Shown here piece after piece: positions 7,223 to 14,611 of a stretch of DNA of 16,650 nt (position 1 is the first letter of the stretch; each line of letters opens with the position of its first letter). Both the position numbers and the translations under genes were made by a program. Source of the stretch: Bacillota bacterium (GTDB lineage Bacteria > Bacillota > Clostridia > Oscillospirales > Ruminococcaceae). The stretch is from positions 1 through 16,650 of the forward strand of contig JAEZVA010000078.1 of assembly GCA_023443315.1 (NCBI GenBank), in the 5' to 3' direction. The notes under the pieces were generated by a model. It searched no databases and had not been told where the DNA came from. It was given only the letters and a program-made list of their open reading frames with translations.

Positions 7223-9187
7223 ATGGAGATTAACGTTGCGAAAACCGCAGGCTTCTGCTTTGGGGTTGATCGTGCGGTGAATATGGTGCACGGACTGTTG
7301 CGTGAGCACGACGGCATAACCGGCAGGGTATGTACGCTCGGTCCCATCATCCACAATCCGCAGCTTGTGGAAGAACTAAAAAAACAAGGCGTATGTATTA
7401 TAGAAGACCCTACGCAGGCGTTGCCCGGGGACACGGTGGTGATTCGTTCCCACGGGGTATCCCGCGCGGTATATGAAGAGCTTGCAAAAGCGGGTTGTCG
7501 GGTAGAGGACGCCACCTGCCCGTATGTTGCCCGCATCCATCGCATTGTGCGCGAGCATTCAGCGGACGGCGGCGTGATTATTGTGGCGGGGGACAGCAAC
7601 CATCCCGAGGTACAGGCTATCTGCGGTCACTGTGAAGATGCGGCATACGTGGTGGGTGACGAGCACGAGCTAAACGCGCTGCTGAAAACCCATGGATATT
7701 TTACTGAAAAAAAAGTGCATCTTGTTGCACAAACCACATTTAACAAGTTTATCTATGAATCTTGCGTTGAAACTGCAAAAAAAGTGTGTACAAACCTCGC
7801 GGTTTTTGATACAATATGTAAGGCTACTGCAATGAGACAAGATGAAGCGTATCAAATATCCAAACAATCGGATATTATGCTCGTTATCGGAGGCAGGCAG
7901 AGCTCAAACACCGCAAAACTAAAAGAGGTTTGCGCGCAAAACTGCAAAACACTGCTGATTGAAACGGCAGCGGAGCTTTCAAAAAAACAGTTTGCAAACG
8001 TCGAAAAAATCGGTGTTACTGCCGGCGCTTCAACTCCGGCTTGCATAATTAAGGAGGTACAAACAACGATGAGTGAGATTTTGAACAATATCGACACAGA
8101 GGATGTAAGCTTTGAAGAGGCACTTGAATTGACTTTGAAGAGCATACAGAACGGTGACAAGGTAAAGGGCACTGTTTCGGGTATCTCCCCGACCGAGATT
8201 TCCGTGGAGATCGGTACCAAGCATGCGTGCTACGTTCCGCTTGCCGAGCTTACCGACGACCAAACCCTGAAACCGGAGGATATTGTCAAAAAGGGCGACG
8301 AGATTGACCTTGTTGTAGTCAGGGTTAACGATGTTGAAGGAACCGTAATGCTTTCCAAAAAGCGTTTTGATGCGATAGCCGGATACGAGAGGGTATGTGC
8401 CGCTGTGGATACACAGGAGGTACTTGATGGCAAGGTTACAGAGGTTGTAAAGGGCGGCGTGCTTGCACTTACCAATGGCGTTCGCGTCTTTATTCCCGCT
8501 TCTCAGGCAACCCTTTCGCGCGAAGAGCCGCTTGAAGCTCTTTTAAAGCAACCCGTTCGTTTCCGTATTCTTGAAGTGAACCGTCAGCGCGGTCGCGCCG
8601 TCGGCTCTATCCGTTCGGTGCTTCGCGAGGAGCGCAAGGGCGCGGAAGAGCAGATATGGAACGTCATCGAAGAGGGCAATACGTATCAGGGAACGGTTAA
8701 ATCGATTGTTGACTTCGGCGTGTTTGTTGATATTGGCGGCGTAGACGGCTTGGTACATATCTCCGAGTTGTCGTGGAACCGTATCAAGCATCCTTCCGAG
8801 GTTGTAAAGGTCGGCGACGTGCTCGAGGTATATGTCAAGGGTGTTGACAAAGAGAAAAGGCGTATCTCTCTTGGTTATAAAAAGACGGAGGACAACCCTT
8901 GGGAGGTATTTAAGCGCGAGTACAGCGTGGGCAGCGTCGTAACTGCAAAGATTGCATCGCTTACCCAGTTTGGCGCATTCGCGACCATCATCCCCGGCAT
9001 TGACGGTTTGATTCACGTTTCGCAGATTGCCATTGAACATGTTGCAAAACCGCAGGATGTTCTGAAGGTTGGTCAGCAGGTTGATGTGAAGATTACCGAA
9101 ATTGACCTTGACAAAAAGCGCATTAGCCTTTCGATTAAGGCGCTGCTTGCAGACGAGTCTTCTGAGGATGCTGGCTCTGCCGAGTAG
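7223..9187 (+). CDS. ispH-rpsA: Bifunctional 4-hydroxy-3-methylbut-2-enyl diphosphate reductase / ribosomal protein S1
   Basis: This 654-aa fusion is typical of Clostridia. Residues 1-282 are IspH (LytB), the last enzyme of the methylerythritol-phosphate isoprenoid pathway, which reduces HMBPP to IPP and DMAPP with a [4Fe-4S] cluster. The three cluster cysteines are Cys12 (GFCFGV), Cys99 (ATCPYV) and Cys199 (DTICKAT). His44, His77 (SHGVS), His127 and Glu129 (NHPEV) match the substrate pocket. Residues 283-654 carry four S1 RNA-binding repeats at about 309-380, 396-465, 484-552 and 569-638, the last two being the best conserved (GVFVDIGGVDGLVHISEL, GIDGLIHVSQ). GGAG (7213-7216) lies 6 nt before the ATG. 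An internal SD and ATG at the junction could also give free S1 (see separate entry). The gene ends the operon, just before a strong terminator. The codons around 7681-7860 are unusually AT-rich. Confidence 0.96.
   Translation: MEINVAKTAGFCFGVDRAVNMVHGLLREHDGITGRVCTLGPIIHNPQLVEELKKQGVCIIEDPTQALPGDTVVIRSHGVSRAVYEELAKAGCRVEDATCPYVARIHRIVREHSADGGVIIVAGDSNHPEVQAICGHCEDAAYVVGDEHELNALLKTHGYFTEKKVHLVAQTTFNKFIYESCVETAKKVCTNLAVFDTICKATAMRQDEAYQISKQSDIMLVIGGRQSSNTAKLKEVCAQNCKTLLIETAAELSKKQFANVEKIGVTAGASTPACIIKEVQTTMSEILNNIDTEDVSFEEALELTLKSIQNGDKVKGTVSGISPTEISVEIGTKHACYVPLAELTDDQTLKPEDIVKKGDEIDLVVVRVNDVEGTVMLSKKRFDAIAGYERVCAAVDTQEVLDGKVTEVVKGGVLALTNGVRVFIPASQATLSREEPLEALLKQPVRFRILEVNRQRGRAVGSIRSVLREERKGAEEQIWNVIEEGNTYQGTVKSIVDFGVFVDIGGVDGLVHISELSWNRIKHPSEVVKVGDVLEVYVKGVDKEKRRISLGYKKTEDNPWEVFKREYSVGSVVTAKIASLTQFGAFATIIPGIDGLIHVSQIAIEHVAKPQDVLKVGQQVDVKITEIDLDKKRISLSIKALLADESSEDAGSAE
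8051..8071 (+). promoter_or_regulatory. Internal ribosome-binding site and ATG at the IspH/S1 junction
   Basis: AAGGAGGT (8051-8058), a perfect match to the anti-SD of 16S rRNA, lies inside the fusion and is followed after 10 nt by an in-frame ATG (8069-8071, Met283). The downstream sequence begins MSEILNN..DVSFEEALE, which looks like the native N-terminus of a stand-alone S1-type protein. Translation from here would give a 372-aa protein with all four S1 repeats. Use of the site is inferred, not shown. Confidence 0.55.
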
Positions 9188-9209
9188 GTATCACAATATC
9201 GTACTATTT

Positions 9210-9239
9210 CGCCCCCGTCTAATAGACGGGGGCGTTTTT
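9210..9239 (+). terminator. Intrinsic terminator after ispH-rpsA
   Basis: Eleven perfect pairs, CGCCCCCGTCT (9210-9220) with AGACGGGGGCG (9224-9234), close a 3-nt AAT loop and are followed by TTTTT (9235-9239). It lies 22 bp after the stop codon and is the strongest terminator in the window. Confidence 0.95.
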
Positions 9240-9346
9240 GCGTTCTTATCGTCACCTTGTCAGTGGAATATAAACGCGTTTTCTCGAATAATAATGGACT
9301 GGCATACCCATAGTCCAGGCTGGAGAACGGAAAACGGGGGAACGCA

Positions 9347-12034
9347 ATGAAACGAGAAGATACTGTCAATAAGATGGGGCTAACATCCGCAGAGGCAGCA
9401 AAACAGCTTTTGCGATATGGTTCAAATTCACTGAAAAACACCCGCAAGATGAAGCCAGTTACGATGCTCTTCTCTCAATTCAAGGACGTACTGGTCATCA
9501 TACTGCTTGCGGCTACGGTGTTGTCGGTTGTGATGGGCGAGATTGGCGAGGCGCTTACGATACTCGCCATCGTTTTTTTAAACGCACTGCTCGGCTTTGT
9601 GCAGGAGTTTCGCACTGAGCGCACGCTTGAGGCTCTTCGACGTATGGCAGCCCCCACCGCACGGGTTCTGCGCGACGGCATCGAGACGGTGCTGCCCGCA
9701 CAAGAGGTGGTGCCTGATGATATCTTGGTGCTGCGTGCGGGCGACCGCATAGCGGCAGACGCCATGCTGCTTGAGTGCAGCGAGCTTTCCTGCGACGAGT
9801 CGATACTAACAGGGGAATCCCACAGCGTAAGCAAAGAGAGTAAAAAACTTGTGTATATGGGAACCAACGTGACCTCCGGACGGGCGCGTGCGCGGGTTGT
9901 GACCACCGGCATGAATACCGAGATGGGCAAGATAGCAGGGATGATTGGTGAGATTCAGGAGGAACCCACCCCGCTACAGCGAAGGCTTGCTCAGCTTGGC
10001 AGGGTGATTGCCATCGGGTGCGTCGCGGTGTGCGCGGTTGTTGCCGTTACGGGCATCTTGCGCGGCGAGGATCCGTTCTCCATGTTACTTACAGGCATCT
10101 CGCTTGCCGTCGCCGCGGTGCCGGAGGGTCTGCCTGCCATCGTCACCATCTCGCTTGCGCTTGCCGTGTCGCGTATGCTGAAACGCAATGCGCTAATCCG
10201 CAAGCTGGGTGCGGTGGAAACGCTCGGCTGCGCCGGGGTAATTTGCTCAGATAAAACCGGAACCATCACCGAAAACAAGATGACCGTAACCGCCGTCATC
10301 ACACCGGATGGGGTGTATGAGGTAAGCGGCGCAGGGTACGAAAAGGGCGGAACGTTTCATGCGGTAAAGGGTGCCGCTCCCGAGCAGGATGCCGCGCTCC
10401 AAACACTATGCGAGATCAGCGTTCTGTGCAGCAATGCGCATCTTTACGATGACGATAAACAGCAGCTTCGTAGAATTGCCGCACAGGGCAGCTATACCGT
10501 TACGGGCGAAGCGACCGAGATTGCGCTGCTGATTGCCGCCGCCAAAGCAGGGGCAACCGAACAGCTGTTACAGCGCAGGATCACCCGCCTTGCGGAACTT
10601 CCGTTTAGCTCCGAACGCAAGAGGATGTCGGTGCTGGTGCTTTCGCAGGACGGCGGAAAGCGTTTACTGACCAAAGGCGCATGCGATGTGATACTGGGGC
10701 AATGCACGTTTATCCTTAAGCGTGGCGAGGTAGTATCCATGACGGAGGAAGACCGTCGCTGGGCCAAACGTCAGGTTGAGCAGATGGCTAAGAACGCCCT
10801 TCGGGTTTTGGGCTTTGCATACAAGCACTTTTCCGGCTCGCATGCGACAAAGGAGGACGAAGCAAGCCTAATCTTTGTGGGTATGGCAGGCATGATTGAC
10901 CCGCCCCGTAGAGAGGTGTACGACGCCATACGCCAGTGCCGCCGTGCGGGCATCCGTCCTGTGATGATAACGGGCGACCATCTGCTCACGGCCTCCGCCA
11001 TAGCGTCCGAGATTAAGCTTTTAACCCCCGGCGACGAGGTACATACCGGCGAAGAACTCGACATGATGGATGAGCAGGAACTGACCCGTGCCGTAGCGGT
11101 CACTGCGGTGTACGCCCGGGTCACCCCCGCACACAAGCTGCGCATCGTTCGCGCACTCAAGCAAACCGGTCAAGTTGTGGCGATGACGGGCGACGGCGTC
11201 AACGATGCTCCGGCCGTAAAGGAGGCCGACATCGGCGTTTCCATGGGGCAGAGCGGCACCGATGTGACACGTGAGGCTTCGTCTCTAATCCTGCTCGATG
11301 ACAACTTCGCCACCCTGATAGCTGCGGTGGAGGAAGGCAGGGTAATCTACCAAAACATCCGAAAGTTTATACGGTATCTGCTTTCCTGTAATATCGGCGA
11401 GGTGGCTACGATGTTTGTAGGCATGCTGATGGGGCTGCCCGTCGTACTGCTACCGATTCAAATTCTACTGATAAACCTGGTTACAGACGGACTGCCTGCC
11501 ATTGCACTGGGCTTGGAGCCGCCCGAAAAGGATGAGATGACGAGAAAGCCCCGCGGCAGGGACGAGAGCATCTTTTCAAACTCACTTGCCGCAACCATTG
11601 TGTTTCGCGGTTGTATCATCGGGCTTGCCACACTCGGTTCGTTTGTCACTGCGTATAAGCACACACAAGACCTTGGCACGGCGCGCACTGTAGCACTGCT
11701 TACCTTGGTGTTCAGCCAGCTGATTCATGTTTTTGAATGCAAGAGCGAAAAGAAAGGTCTATTTCAGATTAACATCTTTACCAATGCAAAGCTTGTGTTT
11801 GCGGTGCTCATCTCGCTTGCGGTTTCGTTACTGGCAGTATACTGGCAGCCGCTAGCGGCAGTATTTCGAACACAAAGCCTTTCGCCGCACGAACTGATGG
11901 TGGTGATTGCGTACAGCTTTTTGGGACCTCTGATTGTTTCGGTGCTGGGCTGGTTTAAACCGCGAAAAAAGAACGCCGAAGCCAATGACGATAAAACAGA
12001 ATCGCTTACGATTCGCAATCTCAATGATGGTTAA
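9347..12034 (+). CDS. P-type Ca2+-transporting ATPase (P2 type)
   Basis: This 895-aa P-type ATPase exports Ca2+ from the cytoplasm using ATP. In order: N-terminal cation-ATPase segment (GLTSAEAAKQLL, 11-22), actuator motif TGES (155-158), M4 motif VPEGLPA with Glu260, phosphorylation site SDKTGT with Asp302, nucleotide-binding KGAC (443-446), hinge motif TGDGVNDAPA (614-623), and six C-terminal helices. Compared with SERCA, the site II residues Glu260 (M4), Asn710 and Asp714 (M6, NLVTDG) are present, as are M5 Asn682 and Glu685. The M8 glutamate of site I appears to be Gln791, as in plasma-membrane-type pumps, suggesting one Ca2+ per cycle. The SD is GGGGG (9336-9340), 6 nt before the ATG. 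It stands alone between two terminators. Ca2+ is inferred from motifs; Mn2+ cannot be excluded. Confidence 0.92.
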   Translation: MKREDTVNKMGLTSAEAAKQLLRYGSNSLKNTRKMKPVTMLFSQFKDVLVIILLAATVLSVVMGEIGEALTILAIVFLNALLGFVQEFRTERTLEALRRMAAPTARVLRDGIETVLPAQEVVPDDILVLRAGDRIAADAMLLECSELSCDESILTGESHSVSKESKKLVYMGTNVTSGRARARVVTTGMNTEMGKIAGMIGEIQEEPTPLQRRLAQLGRVIAIGCVAVCAVVAVTGILRGEDPFSMLLTGISLAVAAVPEGLPAIVTISLALAVSRMLKRNALIRKLGAVETLGCAGVICSDKTGTITENKMTVTAVITPDGVYEVSGAGYEKGGTFHAVKGAAPEQDAALQTLCEISVLCSNAHLYDDDKQQLRRIAAQGSYTVTGEATEIALLIAAAKAGATEQLLQRRITRLAELPFSSERKRMSVLVLSQDGGKRLLTKGACDVILGQCTFILKRGEVVSMTEEDRRWAKRQVEQMAKNALRVLGFAYKHFSGSHATKEDEASLIFVGMAGMIDPPRREVYDAIRQCRRAGIRPVMITGDHLLTASAIASEIKLLTPGDEVHTGEELDMMDEQELTRAVAVTAVYARVTPAHKLRIVRALKQTGQVVAMTGDGVNDAPAVKEADIGVSMGQSGTDVTREASSLILLDDNFATLIAAVEEGRVIYQNIRKFIRYLLSCNIGEVATMFVGMLMGLPVVLLPIQILLINLVTDGLPAIALGLEPPEKDEMTRKPRGRDESIFSNSLAATIVFRGCIIGLATLGSFVTAYKHTQDLGTARTVALLTLVFSQLIHVFECKSEKKGLFQINIFTNAKLVFAVLISLAVSLLAVYWQPLAAVFRTQSLSPHELMVVIAYSFLGPLIVSVLGWFKPRKKNAEANDDKTESLTIRNLNDG

Positions 12035-12072
12035 GCACAACTTATCGATAGCAGGTTAATCAAATAAAACAA

Positions 12073-12114
12073 AAATGCGCGGAAATTGCCGGTTAACGGC
12101 AGTCCCGCGCATTT
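12073..12114. terminator. Bidirectional terminator-like hairpin between convergent genes
   Basis: AAATGCGCGG (12073-12082) pairs with CCGCGCATTT (12105-12114), and an inner stem TGCCG (12087-12091) with CGGCA (12097-12101) caps it. T-rich sequence follows on both strands: ATTTGTTTGT on plus, ATTTTTGTTTTATTTG on minus. This fits shared termination of the ATPase gene (+) and the SLOG gene (-). Confidence 0.75.
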
Positions 12115-12194
12115 GTTTGTCGTGTGATAGGGTTAGTTTGGTCGGGATGAACGGAGCCAATATGAGAAAACTATTGTTAAAAAAACAGGTGGTT

Positions 12195-12554
12195 TTATCG
12201 TCCTGCAACGTTTTTTTTAATCTGTATTATTTTAAACGGCTTTTCGCATTTTAAACAGTATGCAAGCACATAGCGCGTGCCGGAAGAACGCATATCCCAA
12301 AAGGCAAGCACATAGTCGCTGTAGTCCACAATTGAAACATTGCGCTTAAGTGGTGCGAGGCTACCAAACCTTGCGTAGTTTGGCGCAAAGCATGTTAATG
12401 GAAGTTTAAGCCTTGTGGCAGCCTGCTCTGCAAGCGTATCGATTCCACGCGCACCGCCGCTTACAATTTCAGAGCAGTTTTGCGGGACATAGGGGATGAT
12501 GTCTTTTGCAGTCATACAGCCGCAGTTGCGGGAACCGATAATTGCAACCTTCAA
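12195..12554 (-). CDS. Small SLOG-fold (DprA/YpsA-like) protein
   Basis: This 119-aa protein has a single Rossmann-like SLOG domain: KVAIIGSRN (2-10), IVSGGARGIDTLAE (30-43) and a conserved tail with YARFGSLAPLKRNVSIVDYSD (60-80) and AFWDMRSSGTRYV (84-96). SLOG proteins bind nucleotides or related ligands; relatives include DprA, YpsA and LOG-type hydrolases, and for these small stand-alone forms the role is unknown. I chose the TTG at 12554 because GGAG (12567-12564 on the minus strand) lies 9 nt upstream and the protein then starts directly at the first beta-strand. The longer frame to 12626 adds unlike sequence without an SD. It is the only convincing minus-strand gene here, convergent with the Ca2+-ATPase. 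Confidence 0.82.
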   Translation of the reverse strand: MKVAIIGSRNCGCMTAKDIIPYVPQNCSEIVSGGARGIDTLAEQAATRLKLPLTCFAPNYARFGSLAPLKRNVSIVDYSDYVLAFWDMRSSGTRYVLAYCLKCEKPFKIIQIKKNVAGR

Positions 12555-12639
12555 TCGTGTACGCTCCGTTCCTGTAAAAGTTATTAAAATCAGTGTAATT
12601 TTAACACAATAGGTGCAACTCGGCAAGAGTGCTTTTGAT

Positions 12640-12995
12640 TGACCAGCTTGTTATGGTAGGTTTTTTATCTTGAAAAAAGAGATTAACAAGGTCGGTTATG
12701 GCAGCAATATCAATCAATTGATGCGCTCGGTGTTGCCGTAATCTTACAATACAAGACGCACTGCCGCCCCGTTTTTTCCCACATGACAAAAACTGAGTAT
12801 GCAAGGGAAGTTGAGACATTCGGTTCTGTTTTTGCCTACGATATTTAAAAAACCCACGGCAAAGATATTGATGAGGCAATTAAAAATCATTCTAACGATA
12901 GAACCGAGCTTCATGTTACATCCCATTATGTTGTAGGTGAATACAGCGAAAGACGGTTATATTCAAAAGGCAATAGAAACGGAAAGGCACGGTAG
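12640..12995 (+). pseudogene. Possible decayed coding sequence upstream of spoIVB
   Basis: The stretch between the SLOG gene and spoIVB holds no intact gene, but two plus-strand frames look protein-like. One, 12670-12741, reads LKKEINKVGYGSNINQLMRS and then stops; the N-I-N-Q-L-x-R pattern recalls the C-terminus of MobC-type plasmid mobilisation proteins. The other starts at ATG 12783, stops at TAA 12846 after 21 codons, and in the same frame continues KDIDEAIKNHSNDRTEL and SHYVVGEYSERRLYSKGN up to TAG 12993, four bases before spoIVB. I do not recognise the second product. These may be remnants of a broken mobile or accessory gene, or chance. No SD precedes the ATG at 12783. Confidence 0.25.
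12938..12966 (+). promoter_or_regulatory. Candidate sigma-G-like promoter for spoIVB
   Basis: TGAATA (12938-12943) matches the sigma-G -35 consensus exactly. After 16 bp TATTCAA (12960-12966) matches four of seven positions of the -10 consensus CATACTA. In Bacillus subtilis spoIVB is transcribed in the forespore, so the type of promoter fits. The -10 is weak and no experiment supports it. Confidence 0.3.
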
Positions 12996-12998
12996 CGT

Positions 12999-14243
12999 AT
13001 GAGAAGAATTATTAGGACAATAACGGCGGTCTGTCTTGCAGTCGCCATAACAATGTTGACGGCAGTGGCCGTTATGGCTTCAAGATTACCGGATGAATTC
13101 TTGGTACAGGCGGGCAGCCATCTTTTACTTGGCGAAAATATAAAGGCAGGTTCGTTGCAAGACACAATTTCGGGCAAAACGGTTCGGGTAGAAAAAACAA
13201 CCAATGCAGGCGCACACTACGACACACAGCTTAGTATCTTTGGGCTGATTCCCATTAAGGATGTTAAGGTGTCAGTGGTAGACGAGCGAGTTGTGATACC
13301 CTGTGGTACACCGTTTGGCATTAAGATGTTTACTGATGGCGTGGTGGTTGTAGGTCTTACTGATGTAGAGTCAGACGAAGGGATGCGTAATCCGGCAAAA
13401 GAAGCGGGTATTAAGCTTGGAGATATTATTACAAAGATAAACGGAAAAAGGGTTTCGACCAATGAGGATATCTCCTCTAGTATTTCATCATACAACGGCA
13501 AACCACTTACGTTAACGTTAAGGCGCGGGCACAATGAGATGCAGCTTGACGTCACACCGGTAAAAGCAAAATCGGATAATCGATATAAAGCGGGCATCTG
13601 GGTTAGAGATAGCTCGGCGGGCATTGGCACGGTAACGTTTTTTGATGTGCAGACCGGGTTGTTCGGTGGTCTCGGGCACCCTGTGTGCGACATCGATACA
13701 GGAGAAATCCTGCCGCTGATGAGCGGGGATGTAGTGGGGGTTACGATAACCGATGTGACTAAAGGGGTTCCGGGGCTTCCCGGGGAACTAATAGGAAGCT
13801 TTAACAGCAGCAGCGTAGACGGCAGTTTAATTGTAAATACCAACACGGGGATCTATGGCATGCTCAACGTAAGCCCCAGCAAGCATGCAGCAGTGCCTGT
13901 TGCGCTTAAGCAAGAGGTTAAGGAGGGCAAGGCGACAATACTAAGTACGGTGGATGGCGGTGAGCCTAAGGAATACAATATTGTAATCGAGAAGGCAAAC
14001 CTCAACAATGGAAACCCCACAAAAAATCTGATTATTCGAATTACCGATAACCGCTTATTAGAAAAAACAGGTGGTATAGTGCAGGGTATGAGCGGTAGCC
14101 CAATTCTGCAGAACAACAAGTTGGTAGGCGCTGTTACGCATGTGTTTGTCAACGACCCGGCACGAGGGTACGGCATCTTTGCCGAGAATATGCTTTTAGA
14201 AGCGGATTCAATTCAAAATACCGCAAAATCAAAGGCTTCGTGA
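12999..14243 (+). CDS. spoIVB: SpoIVB peptidase
   Basis: This is a serine peptidase made in the forespore and exported to the intermembrane space, where in B. subtilis it triggers activation of pro-sigma-K processing in the mother cell. The protein has 414 aa. An N-terminal hydrophobic segment (about 4-27) acts as signal or anchor. A PDZ domain follows at about 108-190 (VVGLTDVES, AGIKLGDIITKINGKRV). The peptidase domain carries His227 in GGLGHPVCD, Asp350 in ITDNRL and Ser365 in VQGMSGSPIL. The 15-residue gap between Asp350 and Ser365 equals that between Asp363 and Ser378 in the B. subtilis enzyme. GGAAAGG (12981-12987) lies 11 nt before the ATG. The gene directly precedes spo0A, a pairing conserved in spore-formers; recN, often upstream elsewhere, is not seen here. 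Confidence 0.96.
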   Translation: MRRIIRTITAVCLAVAITMLTAVAVMASRLPDEFLVQAGSHLLLGENIKAGSLQDTISGKTVRVEKTTNAGAHYDTQLSIFGLIPIKDVKVSVVDERVVIPCGTPFGIKMFTDGVVVVGLTDVESDEGMRNPAKEAGIKLGDIITKINGKRVSTNEDISSSISSYNGKPLTLTLRRGHNEMQLDVTPVKAKSDNRYKAGIWVRDSSAGIGTVTFFDVQTGLFGGLGHPVCDIDTGEILPLMSGDVVGVTITDVTKGVPGLPGELIGSFNSSSVDGSLIVNTNTGIYGMLNVSPSKHAAVPVALKQEVKEGKATILSTVDGGEPKEYNIVIEKANLNNGNPTKNLIIRITDNRLLEKTGGIVQGMSGSPILQNNKLVGAVTHVFVNDPARGYGIFAENMLLEADSIQNTAKSKAS

Positions 14244-14316
14244 TGCTTTGAGCCAAAGAGCACGGCAAAATAGTCTTCAATATGACAACGTTAATCGCGC
14301 TGTTTAAATAGAATTA

Positions 14317-14343
14317 TTTAGTTATTATTCAATAATAACTAAA
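14317..14343. repeat. 27-nt AT-rich palindrome
   Basis: TTTAGTTATTATT (14317-14329) is the exact reverse complement of AATAATAACTAAA (14331-14343), with one central C. It lies 26 bp before the first spo0A promoter candidate. It could be a dimeric regulator's operator or a weak RNA hairpin at the end of the spoIVB mRNA. Confidence 0.8.
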
Positions 14344-14369
14344 CAATAGAATATAATGTAATATTTATA

Positions 14370-14398
14370 TTGAATATTTAAAAAAAGTACAGTATAAT
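14370..14398 (+). promoter_or_regulatory. Distal sigma-A promoter candidate for spo0A
   Basis: TTGAAT (14370-14375) and a perfect TATAAT (14393-14398) are separated by 17 bp. The start would be near 14405, giving a leader of about 205 nt that contains the inverted repeats and 0A-box-like sites. Confidence 0.6.
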
Positions 14399-14497
14399 TT
14401 TATTTAGTCATCCCTATGACATATTACTGTGTATTTGTGCGCTTATTTCTGTCGTTTTAAAATAGATTGACCTTTCCTAGGTAAAAAAAGAGGTATT

Positions 14498-14522
14498 TTT
14501 GTCAATCAAAATGTTTGTCGTC
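14498..14522 (+). promoter_or_regulatory. Two 0A-box-like sites upstream of spo0A
   Basis: TTTGTCAAT (14498-14506) matches eight and TTTGTCGTC (14514-14522) seven of nine positions of the Spo0A-binding consensus TTTGTCRAA. They are in the same orientation and 16 bp apart, just upstream of the proximal promoter candidate. This would allow autoregulation by Spo0A~P, but short AT-rich matches can arise by chance. Confidence 0.35.
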
Positions 14523-14547
14523 GTACCGCAAAATCTTTGAAAACTCC

Positions 14548-14576
14548 TTGCAAAAATTACCAATATATGGTAGTAT
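14548..14576 (+). promoter_or_regulatory. Proximal promoter candidate for spo0A
   Basis: TTGCAA (14548-14553) and TAGTAT (14571-14576), each four of six to the sigma-A consensus, are 17 bp apart. The start would be near 14583, about 29 nt before the ATG. No good sigma-H match was found. Confidence 0.4.
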
Positions 14577-14611
14577 TAGCTTAAACCGAAGGAGATTTAG
14601 GAGGAATAAAA

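Larger units (their letters stand above)
14244..14611 (+). promoter_or_regulatory. AT-rich regulatory region upstream of spo0A
   Basis: This 368-bp gap has no reading frame of note. It holds a 27-nt AT palindrome (14317-14343), two sigma-A promoter candidates (14370-14398 and 14548-14576), a short inverted repeat GTCAT-CCCT-ATGAC (14407-14411 and 14416-14420), a 7-bp inverted repeat GATTGAC / GTCAATC (14465-14471 and 14501-14507), and two 0A-box-like sites (14498-14506, 14514-14522). No clear terminator for spoIVB is present; TGCTTTGAGCCAAAGAGCA at 14243-14261 forms only a weak stem without a T-run. Confidence 0.6.

Noticed and set aside
9257..9295. TTGTCA and nearby AT-rich hexamers as a promoter for the Ca2+-ATPase
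   Set aside because: No -10 at 15-19 bp spacing; a promoter must exist after the strong terminator, but I cannot place it with confidence.
12162..12254. 30-codon plus-strand frame (MRKLLLKKQVVLSSC...) with an SD-like GGAG 5 nt upstream
   Set aside because: It overlaps the end of the SLOG gene on the opposite strand, has no recognisable product, and lies downstream of a terminator without a promoter.
12601..12879. 92-codon minus-strand frame upstream of the SLOG gene
   Set aside because: No recognisable domain, no SD at its ATG, and unnatural composition. The plus-strand fragments in the same interval look more protein-like.
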